A DNA stretch of 64,000 nt from Chryseobacterium gleum (lineage in GTDB: Bacteria > Bacteroidota > Bacteroidia > Flavobacteriales > Weeksellaceae). The notes under the pieces are model-generated. The model saw only the letters and a program-made list of their open reading frames with translations. It did not search any database and was not told the origin of the DNA. The stretch covers positions 682,001 through 746,000 of the forward strand of contig NZ_LR134289.1 in the NCBI RefSeq assembly GCF_900636535.1. The letters are read 5' to 3'. How positions within the stretch are numbered: the first letter of the stretch is position 1; every line of letters starts with the position of its first letter. Below, in pieces: positions 53,995 to 61,278 of the stretch. Made by a program: the position numbers and the translations under genes.

Positions 53995-54146
53995 GCTACT
54001 TTCAGAATGTACGCAAGTACAGTAATGACGAAGCCAAGTTGCAAAGTATCGTGTTAGGAGGTACTGCCCAACTGAAATCACAGAAAGCGTTTGACCTATG
54101 TACGGAGTTTTCAAAGGACGGTGCGGAAATCCTCAATCTTAATTAA
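53995..54146 (+). CDS. DUF932 protein, 3' exon
   Basis: The final 50 complete codons of the DUF932 protein (YFQNVRKYSNDEAKLQSIVL and on to DGAEILNLN). The codon split by the intron (G + GC) encodes Gly. It is translated only from spliced RNA. Confidence 0.85.
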
Positions 54147-54198
54147 ATAACCATAGGCTACTGCCTTAATCGGTAGTAGCCTACTAAAAAATTGAATT

Positions 54199-54393
54199 AT
54201 GAAAGCGACAACAATAGAGGAAGCCAAAAATTTGGCAAGAGCCAAGAGCCTTGAAAAGAAGCACAAAAACGAAAGCGTATTTATTATTTACTGCAATCGT
54301 ACAGAGCATTTTTATATAGACACGGACGGTTTAGTACGCCTTTGGGAAAAGTCATTTGGCTACTATGTAAACGGAGTTTATACCAAAGAATAA
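54199..54393 (+). CDS. Small element protein, unknown function
   Basis: A 64-residue protein: EEAKNLARAKSLEKKHKNESVFIIYCNRTEHFYIDTDGLVRLWEK and a Tyr-rich end. It is basic and helical in the first third, then apparently beta. It lies in the ssb-to-PRTRC gene run with short, same-strand spacing. I recognise no family. Confidence 0.65.
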   Translation: MKATTIEEAKNLARAKSLEKKHKNESVFIIYCNRTEHFYIDTDGLVRLWEKSFGYYVNGVYTKE

Positions 54394-54419
54394 ACGCATA
54401 ACATTTAAAAGCAGTTACA

Positions 54420-54758
54420 ATGGAAACGAAAGCAATAGCAACAAAATTTGTCAGCCACGAAGTGCCCGAATTGGAAACGCTGAAAACCGCAAAGGCTTAT
54501 CAGTTAAGGGAAAAACTGAACAAGGGCGAGAAGTTGAGCAGAGCCGATAAAAATTGGATTGCAAGAGAAGTAAACTACAATGGTTTTTTCCGCACAGCTA
54601 TTCCCCTAATGGGTTATAGGTTTGGGTTTGAGGATATTCTAAAAACCTATGTAGTGAAACAGTACGGAAGTTGGCACGAATACAATGCACCCGACAAAAC
54701 GAGCCTACGCAGTTTTATTTATGGCAGGATAGACGAGATAGCAGAAATCACAAATTAA
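54420..54758 (+). CDS. Element protein, unknown function
   Basis: A 112-residue soluble protein (ELETLKTAKAYQLREKLNKGEKLSRADKNWIAREVN, then a Tyr/Phe-rich middle ending RSFIYGRIDEIAEITN). It sits 26 bp after the previous gene and 24 bp before PRTRC E, consistent with one operon. No catalytic motif is visible. Confidence 0.65.
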   Translation: METKAIATKFVSHEVPELETLKTAKAYQLREKLNKGEKLSRADKNWIAREVNYNGFFRTAIPLMGYRFGFEDILKTYVVKQYGSWHEYNAPDKTSLRSFIYGRIDEIAEITN

Positions 54759-54782
54759 CGAACACATTAAAATTTCAGAACA

Positions 54783-55385
54783 ATGAACACAAATTTTTTC
54801 AATCAGATAGCACAGTTGGATTTTACAGGTAATTTACAACTGACAATAACCAAAGGCACGGAAAACAACCTAATCGTAACTGTATTGCTCAATAATGAGC
54901 AATGCGGAGATAGTGCAAAAAACCTCATTCCCCCTTTGACATTCAACGCCACACCGCAGGAGTTTGACGAGGGATTTTTTGAGCAGATAACCGCACCTAT
55001 CAAAACCATATCGGGCGTAATGGTAGATATGGAAGCCTTTATGAAGCAAATGGAAATCGTCAAACTGCAATCCGAAGCGGAAAAGCAGAAAGCCGAGAAA
55101 GCTAAAAAGGAAAAAGAAGCCAAAGACAAGAAGTACAAAGACGGTATGGCAAAGGCAGACGAGTTGGAAAAAGAGGGCAAGTTCCGTGAAGCGTGGATAA
55201 AAGTACCCGACATTTCGGAGTTTCCCGAAAAAGCGGACGAGATACGCAAACGCAAATCTTCACTATCTGCAAAGTTTGCTACACCCGACCTATTCGTAAC
55301 AATGGGAGCAACAGAAGAAGCACCGACACAAGCGGAAGAAGTTACAGCAGATTATCCCATTGACGAAACAGGCGAAGAAGAATAG
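54783..55385 (+). CDS. PRTRC system protein E
   Basis: A 200-residue protein of the PRTRC (ParB-related, ThiF-related cassette) E family. The N-terminal 75 residues (MNTNFFNQIAQLDFTGNLQLTI, LIPPLTFNATPQEFDEGFF) are conserved. A highly charged helix, probably a coiled coil (about 95-135, Lys/Glu-rich), follows, then a short C-terminal segment (SLSAKFATPDLFV). Function unknown. It is the first gene of the cassette, 24 bp ahead of C. Confidence 0.85.
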   Translation: MNTNFFNQIAQLDFTGNLQLTITKGTENNLIVTVLLNNEQCGDSAKNLIPPLTFNATPQEFDEGFFEQITAPIKTISGVMVDMEAFMKQMEIVKLQSEAEKQKAEKAKKEKEAKDKKYKDGMAKADELEKEGKFREAWIKVPDISEFPEKADEIRKRKSSLSAKFATPDLFVTMGATEEAPTQAEEVTADYPIDETGEEE

Positions 55386-55409
55386 TATTTAACCCAAAAA
55401 TCAAAAGTT

Positions 55410-55628
55410 ATGTTATTAGCAACAGTATTACCGAGAGTTTTTATACTCAAAGATAAAGGACAGGACATCAGACTGACCGACCCCGAAGCACGGTGGAGCG
55501 TGGAAGCTGTAATGAATTATTACGCCAATATGTACCCGATTTTGACGACTGCAAAAGTATCAGCACCGAAGATAAAAGACGATGCAGTCGAATATCATTT
55601 TGAGAGCGTAATGGGTACGAAAGGATAA
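55410..55628 (+). CDS. PRTRC system protein C
   Basis: A 72-residue protein matching the small PRTRC C family: RVFILKDKGQDIRLTDPEARWSVEAVMNYYANMYPILTTAK. It looks like a small alpha/beta domain. It lies between E and the ambiguous gene that precedes B. Confidence 0.85.
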   Translation: MLLATVLPRVFILKDKGQDIRLTDPEARWSVEAVMNYYANMYPILTTAKVSAPKIKDDAVEYHFESVMGTKG

Positions 55629-55645
55629 TTTAAAACCGTAAAACA

Positions 55646-56809
55646 ATGAACTATGCAACGCAAAATCATATCGGGAACAATCAGCATACCCGAACAGCAA
55701 CGGCAACAGAAGTTGCACCAACAGTTAGGCGAGTTCGCACAATGGATGCAAAAACCAAAAGACGCAGACCAAGTGCGGAAAGACAAACGGAAATCCGTAC
55801 CGATAGCAATGCTACCAATGGTTTTCTAAAGTGTACGTTTCTGCCTAAACTGAAAACGGCACAATCTGTACAGGCTTGTCAGAAAACGGAAAGGGATTTT
55901 TATCAGTCCCTTTCCAAACTTGCCGAGCATTACAGCATTGAGCCAATGCCGACCCGACAAGAATACGCCTTTCCTTACAATATTGTATTGGCTATGTGGG
56001 ATATGAACACCCAACAGAAGCGGACAAATATAAATTGGGACGGCTTTAAATTGGTACAGGACAGCAGGAAAACCTATTTTGTAACTGACGAACGATTTAA
56101 AACCAATACAACGCTTTTCTATATTCCTATAATACCGCTTTTCAGAATGTTGCAGGACAAACAGCGGAAGCAATCGGCACAGTTACTTTTATCGGTATGC
56201 AGTTATTTATACCATTTTGCCCGAATACCGTATTACAGGGACGAAAACACCTACTTATATGAGTTGTACGAAATGTATAAGGATTGGGCAGAATACGGAG
56301 AAGCGGAAGAAAGCGAGTGTAATAAAAAAGAGATTGAACAATCCGAAATGATGGGCGACAAAATGGAATTAGAAATATCTGACCGCACCAATTTAGATAA
56401 GTTTGAACAGCGTTTGAGCCAATTTAATAGCCGTGATACATTCGACAAAGAATGTTGGCAGATAGCGTGTAACGTCTTTGCTCTATACACGGAATACCCG
56501 AACACAAGTATTTTCAGAAATGCACCAATGCCCGAACAAGACCCATACGATGACGACAGTATCGAATATGTAGGAATGGAAAGGTACATTTCATTCGTGG
56601 CAGATACCAAAGGTTGGTTATTTGAAAGCCTTGTCGAAAGTATCAATTCAGACTTTAACGAGTTGGGAGCATTGGAAGAACCGAGTATTACCAAAGTCTT
56701 TGACGGCAGGAAAATAAACGCAGGAAACCTCGATTTTGAAAACCGTTTGTTTGACCTATTGGACGACCTCAAAATATTATTACGAAACTATAAAACAGCA
56801 GAAGAATGA
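55646..56809 (+). CDS. PRTRC-cassette gene between C and B (possibly PRTRC F), start uncertain
   Basis: A frame of 387 codons. From about residue 61 it reads like a protein (FLKCTFLPKLKTAQSVQACQ, EYAFPYNIVLAMWDM, an acidic middle, ENRLFDLLDDLKILLRNY), but the first 60 residues are Thr/Arg-rich and look like a shadow of another frame. The Met at 55742 is an alternative start. It overlaps PRTRC B by 4 bp, so it is in the same transcript. It may be the PRTRC F protein by position; I cannot confirm that. No catalytic motif is visible. Confidence 0.65.
   Translation: MNYATQNHIGNNQHTRTATATEVAPTVRRVRTMDAKTKRRRPSAERQTEIRTDSNATNGFLKCTFLPKLKTAQSVQACQKTERDFYQSLSKLAEHYSIEPMPTRQEYAFPYNIVLAMWDMNTQQKRTNINWDGFKLVQDSRKTYFVTDERFKTNTTLFYIPIIPLFRMLQDKQRKQSAQLLLSVCSYLYHFARIPYYRDENTYLYELYEMYKDWAEYGEAEESECNKKEIEQSEMMGDKMELEISDRTNLDKFEQRLSQFNSRDTFDKECWQIACNVFALYTEYPNTSIFRNAPMPEQDPYDDDSIEYVGMERYISFVADTKGWLFESLVESINSDFNELGALEEPSITKVFDGRKINAGNLDFENRLFDLLDDLKILLRNYKTAEE
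55653..55829 (+). CDS. Possible 58-residue protein overlapping the start of the PRTRC gene
   Basis: In the +1 frame, ATG 55653 opens a 58-codon frame (MQRKIISGTISIPEQQRQQK to VPIAMLPMVF) with Gln/Lys-rich, natural-looking composition and codon use like its neighbours. It ends just where the longer frame begins to look coding. It may be the true gene for this segment, with the longer one starting further down, or the two genes overlap. Confidence 0.4.
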   Translation: MQRKIISGTISIPEQQRQQKLHQQLGEFAQWMQKPKDADQVRKDKRKSVPIAMLPMVF

Positions 56810-57528
56810 ATAATTTAACAGACATAACCGCAAATTTCGGAACGCTTTATTTTCCAAAATCTGCATTGGTTTTTTACCAAAACAAAGGGCTGGACAAAGA
56901 AACCTATGTGGAGCATTTCGATATGGATAAGGACGGCAACCCCATCAACGCCCACCCATTGACCGTAAAGGAAGCCAATATTTTGGCGAAGTGTTTACAG
57001 ACCGATGAAGATAAGAACACGGCATTTTTAAAACCAAAGGGAATTTTGCCTACAAATATCCTGCATATCAATCCGAGCGACAACGGTACAGTGCTTTGGT
57101 ACACCAAAGCAAAGAAACAGCAACTTTATTTCGTGGACGATTTGGGCATACCCAACGGAACGGCACAAGTTCCTGCAATGCTTTGGTTAGCGAGTAAAAA
57201 CAGTCTTACTGTATTTGCTTTGGCAAATGACAGAAGACCAACAGAAAAAACGCCTTTGCATTACGCCCCGTTTTTCAACATTTACGAAAAAGGTAATGTA
57301 TGTATGGGAACGGTAAGTATTGATATTAAAAATTCGGTTTCGGTTGAGGAATTTGTACAGGCGTGGGAAGATTATTTTTTCAATTCCTATTTCAGCCATT
57401 CATTGTGCAGTAACCTTACAAAAAAGAACATTGTAAACCTTTGGAAAGACCTTGTAAATACACACAAACCCTTTCCGAATGAAGCATTAAAACCGAACAA
57501 TAAAACCCTTAAAAATCTATTCAGATGA
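56806..57528 (+). CDS. PRTRC system protein B
   Basis: A 240-residue protein of the PRTRC B family: DITANFGTLYFPKSALVFYQ, LPTNILHINPSDNGTVLWYTKAKKQQLYF, VPAMLWLASKNSLTVFAL, LHYAPFFNIYEKGNVCMGTV. Mostly beta; no enzyme motif is seen. It overlaps both neighbours by 4 bp (ATGA), which implies translational coupling with the ThiF protein and probably fixed stoichiometry. Confidence 0.88.
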   Translation: MNNLTDITANFGTLYFPKSALVFYQNKGLDKETYVEHFDMDKDGNPINAHPLTVKEANILAKCLQTDEDKNTAFLKPKGILPTNILHINPSDNGTVLWYTKAKKQQLYFVDDLGIPNGTAQVPAMLWLASKNSLTVFALANDRRPTEKTPLHYAPFFNIYEKGNVCMGTVSIDIKNSVSVEEFVQAWEDYFFNSYFSHSLCSNLTKKNIVNLWKDLVNTHKPFPNEALKPNNKTLKNLFR

Positions 57529-58331
57529 ACGCAGAGAAAACAAAAGTACATTTCACAGATAACTATCTGTTAAATCCGACCAATCCGATTACGGTAAACC
57601 TTATCGGAGCAGGTGGCACAGGCTCAAAAGTTCTGACAGCCTTGTTAGAGATAAACGAAAGTTTGACGGCTTTAGAACACGCAGGACTTTCCGTAAGGTT
57701 GTGGGACGATGATATTATCACGACTGCCAATTTGGGCAGACAGCGATTTTTTGAAAGCGAAACAGGATTGTACAAATCCGTTGCTTTAATCAATCGTGTA
57801 AACCGTTGTATCGGTACAAATTGGAAAGCCGAAACCCGAAAATTTGAAAGGGATAATTTCGGAATGATACCCGAAGAAGCACAGGCAACCATTACCATTA
57901 CTTGTGTGGATAACGTACAGGCACGTTTTGGCGTTGCTGAAATATTGAACGTATTGGGCAACCGTAAAAATTACCGAGATACCCCAAAATATTGGTTGGA
58001 CTTTGGGAACAGTAGGCACACAGGGCAAGTGATACTATCTACTATTGGAGAGATACAGCAACCCAATTCGGATAAATACGAAGCGGTTGGAAACCTGCCC
58101 TTTGTTACCGAAGAATTTGGCGAATTGCTGAAGCAATCCGAACAGGAAGACAATACGCCAAGTTGCTCACTTGCCGAAGCATTGCAACATCAGGATTTGT
58201 TTATAAACGGCTCATTGGCTCAAATGGGCTGCTCTTTGCTTTGGGATTTGTTCCGCTATGGAATGACGGAATACAGGGGATTTTTCCACAATCTGAAAGA
58301 CTACCGCACCCAACCGATAAAGGTTGGGTAA
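57525..58331 (+). CDS. PRTRC system ThiF-family protein (E1-like)
   Basis: A 268-residue protein with the ThiF/MoeB/E1 adenylation fold: nucleotide loop VNLIGAGGTGSKVLTALLEI, then LWDDDIITTANLGRQRFFESETGLYKSVALINR, the E1-type Asp/Asn-Arg-Gln segment, and ITCVDNVQARF. E1-like proteins adenylate the C-terminus of a ubiquitin-like or sulfur-carrier protein. No such partner with a C-terminal Gly-Gly is visible here, so the target is open. It is the last gene of the cassette. Confidence 0.88.
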   Translation: MNAEKTKVHFTDNYLLNPTNPITVNLIGAGGTGSKVLTALLEINESLTALEHAGLSVRLWDDDIITTANLGRQRFFESETGLYKSVALINRVNRCIGTNWKAETRKFERDNFGMIPEEAQATITITCVDNVQARFGVAEILNVLGNRKNYRDTPKYWLDFGNSRHTGQVILSTIGEIQQPNSDKYEAVGNLPFVTEEFGELLKQSEQEDNTPSCSLAEALQHQDLFINGSLAQMGCSLLWDLFRYGMTEYRGFFHNLKDYRTQPIKVG

Positions 58332-58332
58332 A

Positions 58333-58513
58333 GCCCGAAAAATCGGGCAAAAATGCACTTCCTCGCTTCGGTCGGAAACGCATTTTTGCGTTTAAATTGG
58401 TACAACCACTTTGCCAAAATGTATCTCTACACAACCCCATTGCCCTACATTTCATCAAACAGGTTGTGCTTGTTTGGACTTCTTTTCTTTCCGTTGCGAC
58501 CAAAGAAAAGAAG
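58333..58513. repeat. Three consecutive hairpins after the PRTRC operon
   Basis: GCCCGA/TCGGGC (58333-58348), overlapping GCAAAAATGC (58347-58356) / GCATTTTTGC (58380-58389), and a perfect 12-bp pair CTTCTTTTCTTT (58479-58490) / AAAGAAAAGAAG (58502-58513). They occupy the gap between the ThiF gene and the converging receiver gene and could end transcription from both sides. Confidence 0.5.
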
Positions 58514-58546
58514 CAAAAGAACGTCGCTTTATTAAGGACAGATATT

Positions 58547-58933
58547 TTATACTTTCTCGATAACTCTTTTAAAATCGTCTGCATCGCTACCAATAGGCAG
58601 ATAGCTTTTTATTCCTATTTCCGTAAGAGCCTGTACCGTTTCATCTGTATCATCAATATCTCCGTAGCCAATTAATCTGATGCTTGGATATTTAGCCTTT
58701 AGTTCCCGAACTTGTGCCAGCACATTCTTATCCTCAAAGTTGAGGTCAATAATAATTGCTTTGGGGAGTTCGGTCAAAGCAGATAATTGAGTTAAACCGT
58801 CCTGAATGTTCTCCGAACGGAACAGTATCTCAATTCCTGAAGCAGTAAGGTCATTGCAGATAATGTCAATTAGAGGGCTTTTATCATTGATAAATGCAAT
58901 ACTGTTTTTGTGGGGTTTGTTTCCTGTGTCCAT
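58547..58933 (-). CDS. Stand-alone response-regulator receiver domain protein
   Basis: A 128-residue receiver (CheY-like) domain with no output domain. The phospho-acceptor Asp is in PKAIIIDLNFED; the acidic pocket near the N-terminus is reduced to FINDKS, and the conserved Lys near the C-terminus appears replaced (SYLPIGSDAD), so phosphorylation may be altered. No histidine kinase is adjacent. It may take part in control of the element, downstream of the HTH pair on the same strand. Confidence 0.8.
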   Translation of the reverse strand: MDTGNKPHKNSIAFINDKSPLIDIICNDLTASGIEILFRSENIQDGLTQLSALTELPKAIIIDLNFEDKNVLAQVRELKAKYPSIRLIGYGDIDDTDETVQALTEIGIKSYLPIGSDADDFKRVIEKV

Positions 58934-59024
58934 AACTGATAATTTTTCTTTTGTTAGTGGAACCTACCCAAAAAAAGAGCGTAGGCAATCACACTTACCG
59001 ATACTAAGGCACTGGTACGCCCTG

Positions 59025-59087
59025 AACCCCGAATAAGCGGACGCCCACGCCTATTGCGTGAGCGTTCTTACTTATTGCCTCGGGGTT
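59025..59087. other. Large structured inverted repeat (63 nt)
   Basis: Four stacked stems: AACCCCGA/TCGGGGTT (59025-59032 with 59080-59087), ATAAG/CTTAT (59033-59037 with 59071-59075), ACGC/GCGT (59041-59044 with 59062-59065) and CACGC/GCGTG (59046-59050 with 59056-59060), with a 5-nt loop. No T-run follows on either strand, so it is not a plain terminator. It lies between the HTH genes and the receiver gene; a leader RNA, protein-binding cruciform or transfer-related site are possible. Confidence 0.55.
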
Positions 59088-59215
59088 ACGAAAAATTACC
59101 AGTTTTTAGTACCGAGTTTTAAAGCAAAAACACTTTAAATAATGTCTATATTTTCAAATACAAATATACTAAAGTAGTTCCGATTGAAACATAATCGGAA
59201 TGAAATTAATTACAA

Positions 59216-59515
59216 TCAATGCGTTTTATTGGTTATATAATTTTGCTCCAATATAGTCAGAATATCACTTTCCTTGTAGATTATTTTACCGCCAACCTGA
59301 ATAAACGGCAGGATATTGTCATCACGGTATTGCTGGAGAGTGCGTTTGCTGATATGTAACAGCCTGCATACATCTTCGCCCGATAAATAGATTTCGCCAT
59401 TCATTACAGGACGGTAGTTTTTCAGTATATCCTCAATACGGTTTCGTAACCGTGTTATCATTTCCTGATAGGCTACGATTTCTTCGGTGTCATTCGTCAG
59501 TAAATCCATTGTCAT
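59216..59515 (-). CDS. Excisionase-type helix-turn-helix protein
   Basis: A 99-residue DNA-binding protein with an excisionase/MerR-like HTH (about 45-95): YLSGEDVCRLLHISKRTLQQYRDDNILPFIQVGGKIIYKESDIL. The N-terminal 40 residues are helical. In Bacteroidota conjugative elements such small proteins assist excision or regulate it. It overlaps the upstream HTH gene by 26 bp. Confidence 0.88.
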   Translation of the reverse strand: MTMDLLTNDTEEIVAYQEMITRLRNRIEDILKNYRPVMNGEIYLSGEDVCRLLHISKRTLQQYRDDNILPFIQVGGKIIYKESDILTILEQNYITNKTH

Positions 59516-59810
59516 TTGTATTGTACGGTTCGCCAGCTTCGAGCAAAGCCTGTACGTCCGAGAGTTTATAATAATTCTTGCGGTTCAGTTTGGAATAAGG
59601 CAGTAAACCCTTGTCTTTATAGGTCTGCAAAGTCCGTTTGGTAATGTTCATCATCAAACAAACCTCCTGATTGTCGAGCCACTTTTCCCCTTTGAAAATC
59701 GGGTCATATTTACTGGTAGCGTTTTCGGTCAGTTCCAAAAGCTCTTTTATATCATTCGTCATTCCGTCCAATGCGGATTTTGCTATTGCGATAACTTCCA
59801 TAGTTTGCAT
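59490..59810 (-). CDS. Excisionase-type helix-turn-helix protein
   Basis: A 106-residue protein with the same layout as its downstream neighbour: helical N-terminus (DGMTNDIKELLELTENATSKY), then HTH (WLDNQEVCLMMNITKRTLQTYKDKGLLPYSKLNRKNYYKLSDVQALL). The two are paralogues by pattern and probably act together. First gene of the minus-strand pair. Confidence 0.88.
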   Translation of the reverse strand: MQTMEVIAIAKSALDGMTNDIKELLELTENATSKYDPIFKGEKWLDNQEVCLMMNITKRTLQTYKDKGLLPYSKLNRKNYYKLSDVQALLEAGEPYNTNDNGFTDE

Positions 59811-59905
59811 ATTTTTTCTGTGGAAGTCGAAGATATTAAGGCTTGTTGCAGGGTTGCGGAAGATTGCACCCTTTGGCTTTGAAAGGCAGTGTTTGGCGTA
59901 ATAAA

Positions 59906-59944
59906 AAACAAATAGGATAACCTTTTGGGCTATCCTATTTGTTT
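59906..59944 (-). terminator. Terminator of the VOC gene
   Basis: A perfect 14-bp stem AAACAAATAGGATA (59906-59919) / its complement (59931-59944) with an 11-nt loop and a T-rich tail on the minus strand. It overlaps the VOC stop codon. Confidence 0.85.
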
Positions 59945-60386
59945 AGTTGGGATTTACGAAATTCAAAACCCTGTTATATTCGGGTGGATAATAAGCCAGC
60001 TCCCATATATGCCCGTCAGGGTCTGAAAAATACCCTGCATATATACCGAGTGCTTCGTTTGTTGTCGCTTTGCTCGTTACCGTTCCGCCACACGCTGAAA
60101 CATTTGCCAACGCAATATTTACATCTTCTTCGGACGGCAAAACACAACTGATAATCGTAGAAACATTGTCCTTTGAAACCTTAACGTTACGACCTGTTTT
60201 CAGGATGTAATAGGCTTCATATCTGTTTTTGTCTATCAGGTACAAATTAAGGTTCGGAAGCTCCACAATGATTAATCCGTCTTCGAGAAATATTTCGGGC
60301 GTTTCACTGAATAGGTTTTTGTAGAATGTTACCGATACCTCCGGAAACGCTACGGGTAAATAAACGATTGTACTTGTTATGTTCAT
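59943..60386 (-). CDS. VOC-family protein (glyoxalase/bleomycin-resistance fold)
   Basis: A 147-residue protein of the vicinal-oxygen-chelate fold: ITSTIVYLPVAFPEVSVTFYKNLF, NVKVSKDNVSTIISCVL, and IYAGYFSDPDGHIWELAYYPPEYN, where DPDGHIWE carries the typical C-terminal metal/ligand Glu. It lacks an obvious N-terminal metal His, so it may be a binding protein and not an enzyme. I prefer ATG 60386 over the upstream TTG 60407. It is cargo on the element with its own terminator. Confidence 0.85.
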   Translation of the reverse strand: MNITSTIVYLPVAFPEVSVTFYKNLFSETPEIFLEDGLIIVELPNLNLYLIDKNRYEAYYILKTGRNVKVSKDNVSTIISCVLPSEEDVNIALANVSACGGTVTSKATTNEALGIYAGYFSDPDGHIWELAYYPPEYNRVLNFVNPN

Positions 60387-60420
60387 ACTATTTTTAATGT
60401 TCTCCAAATAAAGGTAAAAA

Positions 60421-60702
60421 CTATCGTGTGCTTTGGGCTTCTATCGGTTGTTTTTCCTTATCCTTTTTCATTTGGGTGTACGTCCATATACAGACCACTC
60501 CGAGAATAATAAGACCATAGGCAAACAACTTGCCGATACGTTCTAAAAAACGCACAGATATAGCTTTAGTATATCCCGAAAACATTTCTACACCAGCAGC
60601 ATTACGCCTGTAAAACCTCCTGCGGTTTATCCAATAGATAAGTACAACCGCAACAACGATAACAAAAATACCAAACACTAATTGAGCTGTAACCGTATCC
60701 AT
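60421..60702 (-). CDS. Small membrane protein of the element
   Basis: A 93-residue protein with two membrane helices (LVFGIFVIVVAVVLIYWI; IGKLFAYGLIILGVVCIWTY) joined by an Arg-rich loop and ended by a charged tail (KKDKEKQPIEAQSTR). Family unknown. It lies between the tra operon terminator and the VOC gene. Confidence 0.65.
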   Translation of the reverse strand: MDTVTAQLVFGIFVIVVAVVLIYWINRRRFYRRNAAGVEMFSGYTKAISVRFLERIGKLFAYGLIILGVVCIWTYTQMKKDKEKQPIEAQSTR

Positions 60703-60765
60703 AGCTATATGATTTATAATACCGTAAATTTAAACAAAACCCCCTAACATTGGAAGCTAAAAAGT

Positions 60766-60795
60766 AAAAAACCGACCTGTTGAAAGTCGGTTTTT
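60766..60795 (-). terminator. Terminator of the tra operon
   Basis: A 10-bp stem AAAAACCGAC (60767-60776) / GTCGGTTTTT (60786-60795) with a 9-nt loop and T-run on both strands, 22 bp after the traQ-like stop codon. Confidence 0.85.
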
Positions 60796-60817
60796 GCTTA
60801 TCTAATTTGCTGTCGTT

Positions 60818-61267
60818 TTAATCACTACTGTTAAACTGAAAACTTATCTGTTTCTCATTGCCAAAGCTGTCGGAAATCCAAATTTCAAAGGATTGTGATA
60901 CCGTAGAAGCCGAAGTATAATACAACCTGAATTGCTCCGATTGTAACGGGTACAAATCGTTTGGCAGATACGGAGGTTCATCGTAATACCTCAACGAGCC
61001 TTGTCCGTCAAATTGGAAGTAGCGGAGATAGTATTGCGTATTTTGGTAGTTACCGCTCCGCTTTATCGTTACTCTGATTTCTACCGTTTGCCCATTGGCG
61101 ACCTCTTTAGGTACGGGCATCACATTGACCTCAAAAGGAAAATCGTTCTGTATTTCAAGCTCGTCATCTTTGCTACAAGATACCAGCGAAATAGAACCTG
61201 TCAGGATTGCCAGCATTAGATATATTGGCAACATTCCTATTCTGAATTTATTAAATATTGCTATCAT
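60818..61267 (-). CDS. traQ: TraQ-like conjugal transfer lipoprotein (DUF3872)
   Basis: A 149-residue lipoprotein with lipobox LVSC (about residues 28-31) and a beta-rich DUF3872 domain (FEVNVMPVPKEVANGQTVEIRVTIKRSGNY, RYFQFDGQGSLRYYD, PLQSEQFRLYYTSAS, FEIWISDSFGNEKQISFQF). It is the last tra gene here, 11 bp after traO. TraQ is a late gene of the Bacteroidota transfer operon. The traP primase gene, found between traO and traQ in CTnDOT, is absent. Confidence 0.85.
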   Translation of the reverse strand: MIAIFNKFRIGMLPIYLMLAILTGSISLVSCSKDDELEIQNDFPFEVNVMPVPKEVANGQTVEIRVTIKRSGNYQNTQYYLRYFQFDGQGSLRYYDEPPYLPNDLYPLQSEQFRLYYTSASTVSQSFEIWISDSFGNEKQISFQFNSSD

Positions 61268-61278
61268 CGTTTTACGTT

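Noticed and set aside
53871-54146. Open frame of 91 codons spanning the intron end
   Set aside because: It reads through domains V and VI of the intron before entering the DUF932 3' exon; only the exon part is coding, and only after splicing.
58163-58675. Open frame of 170 codons at the end of the PRTRC operon
   Set aside because: Overlaps the 3' end of the ThiF gene and the receiver gene on the other strand, crosses three hairpins, and its residues look like chance translation.
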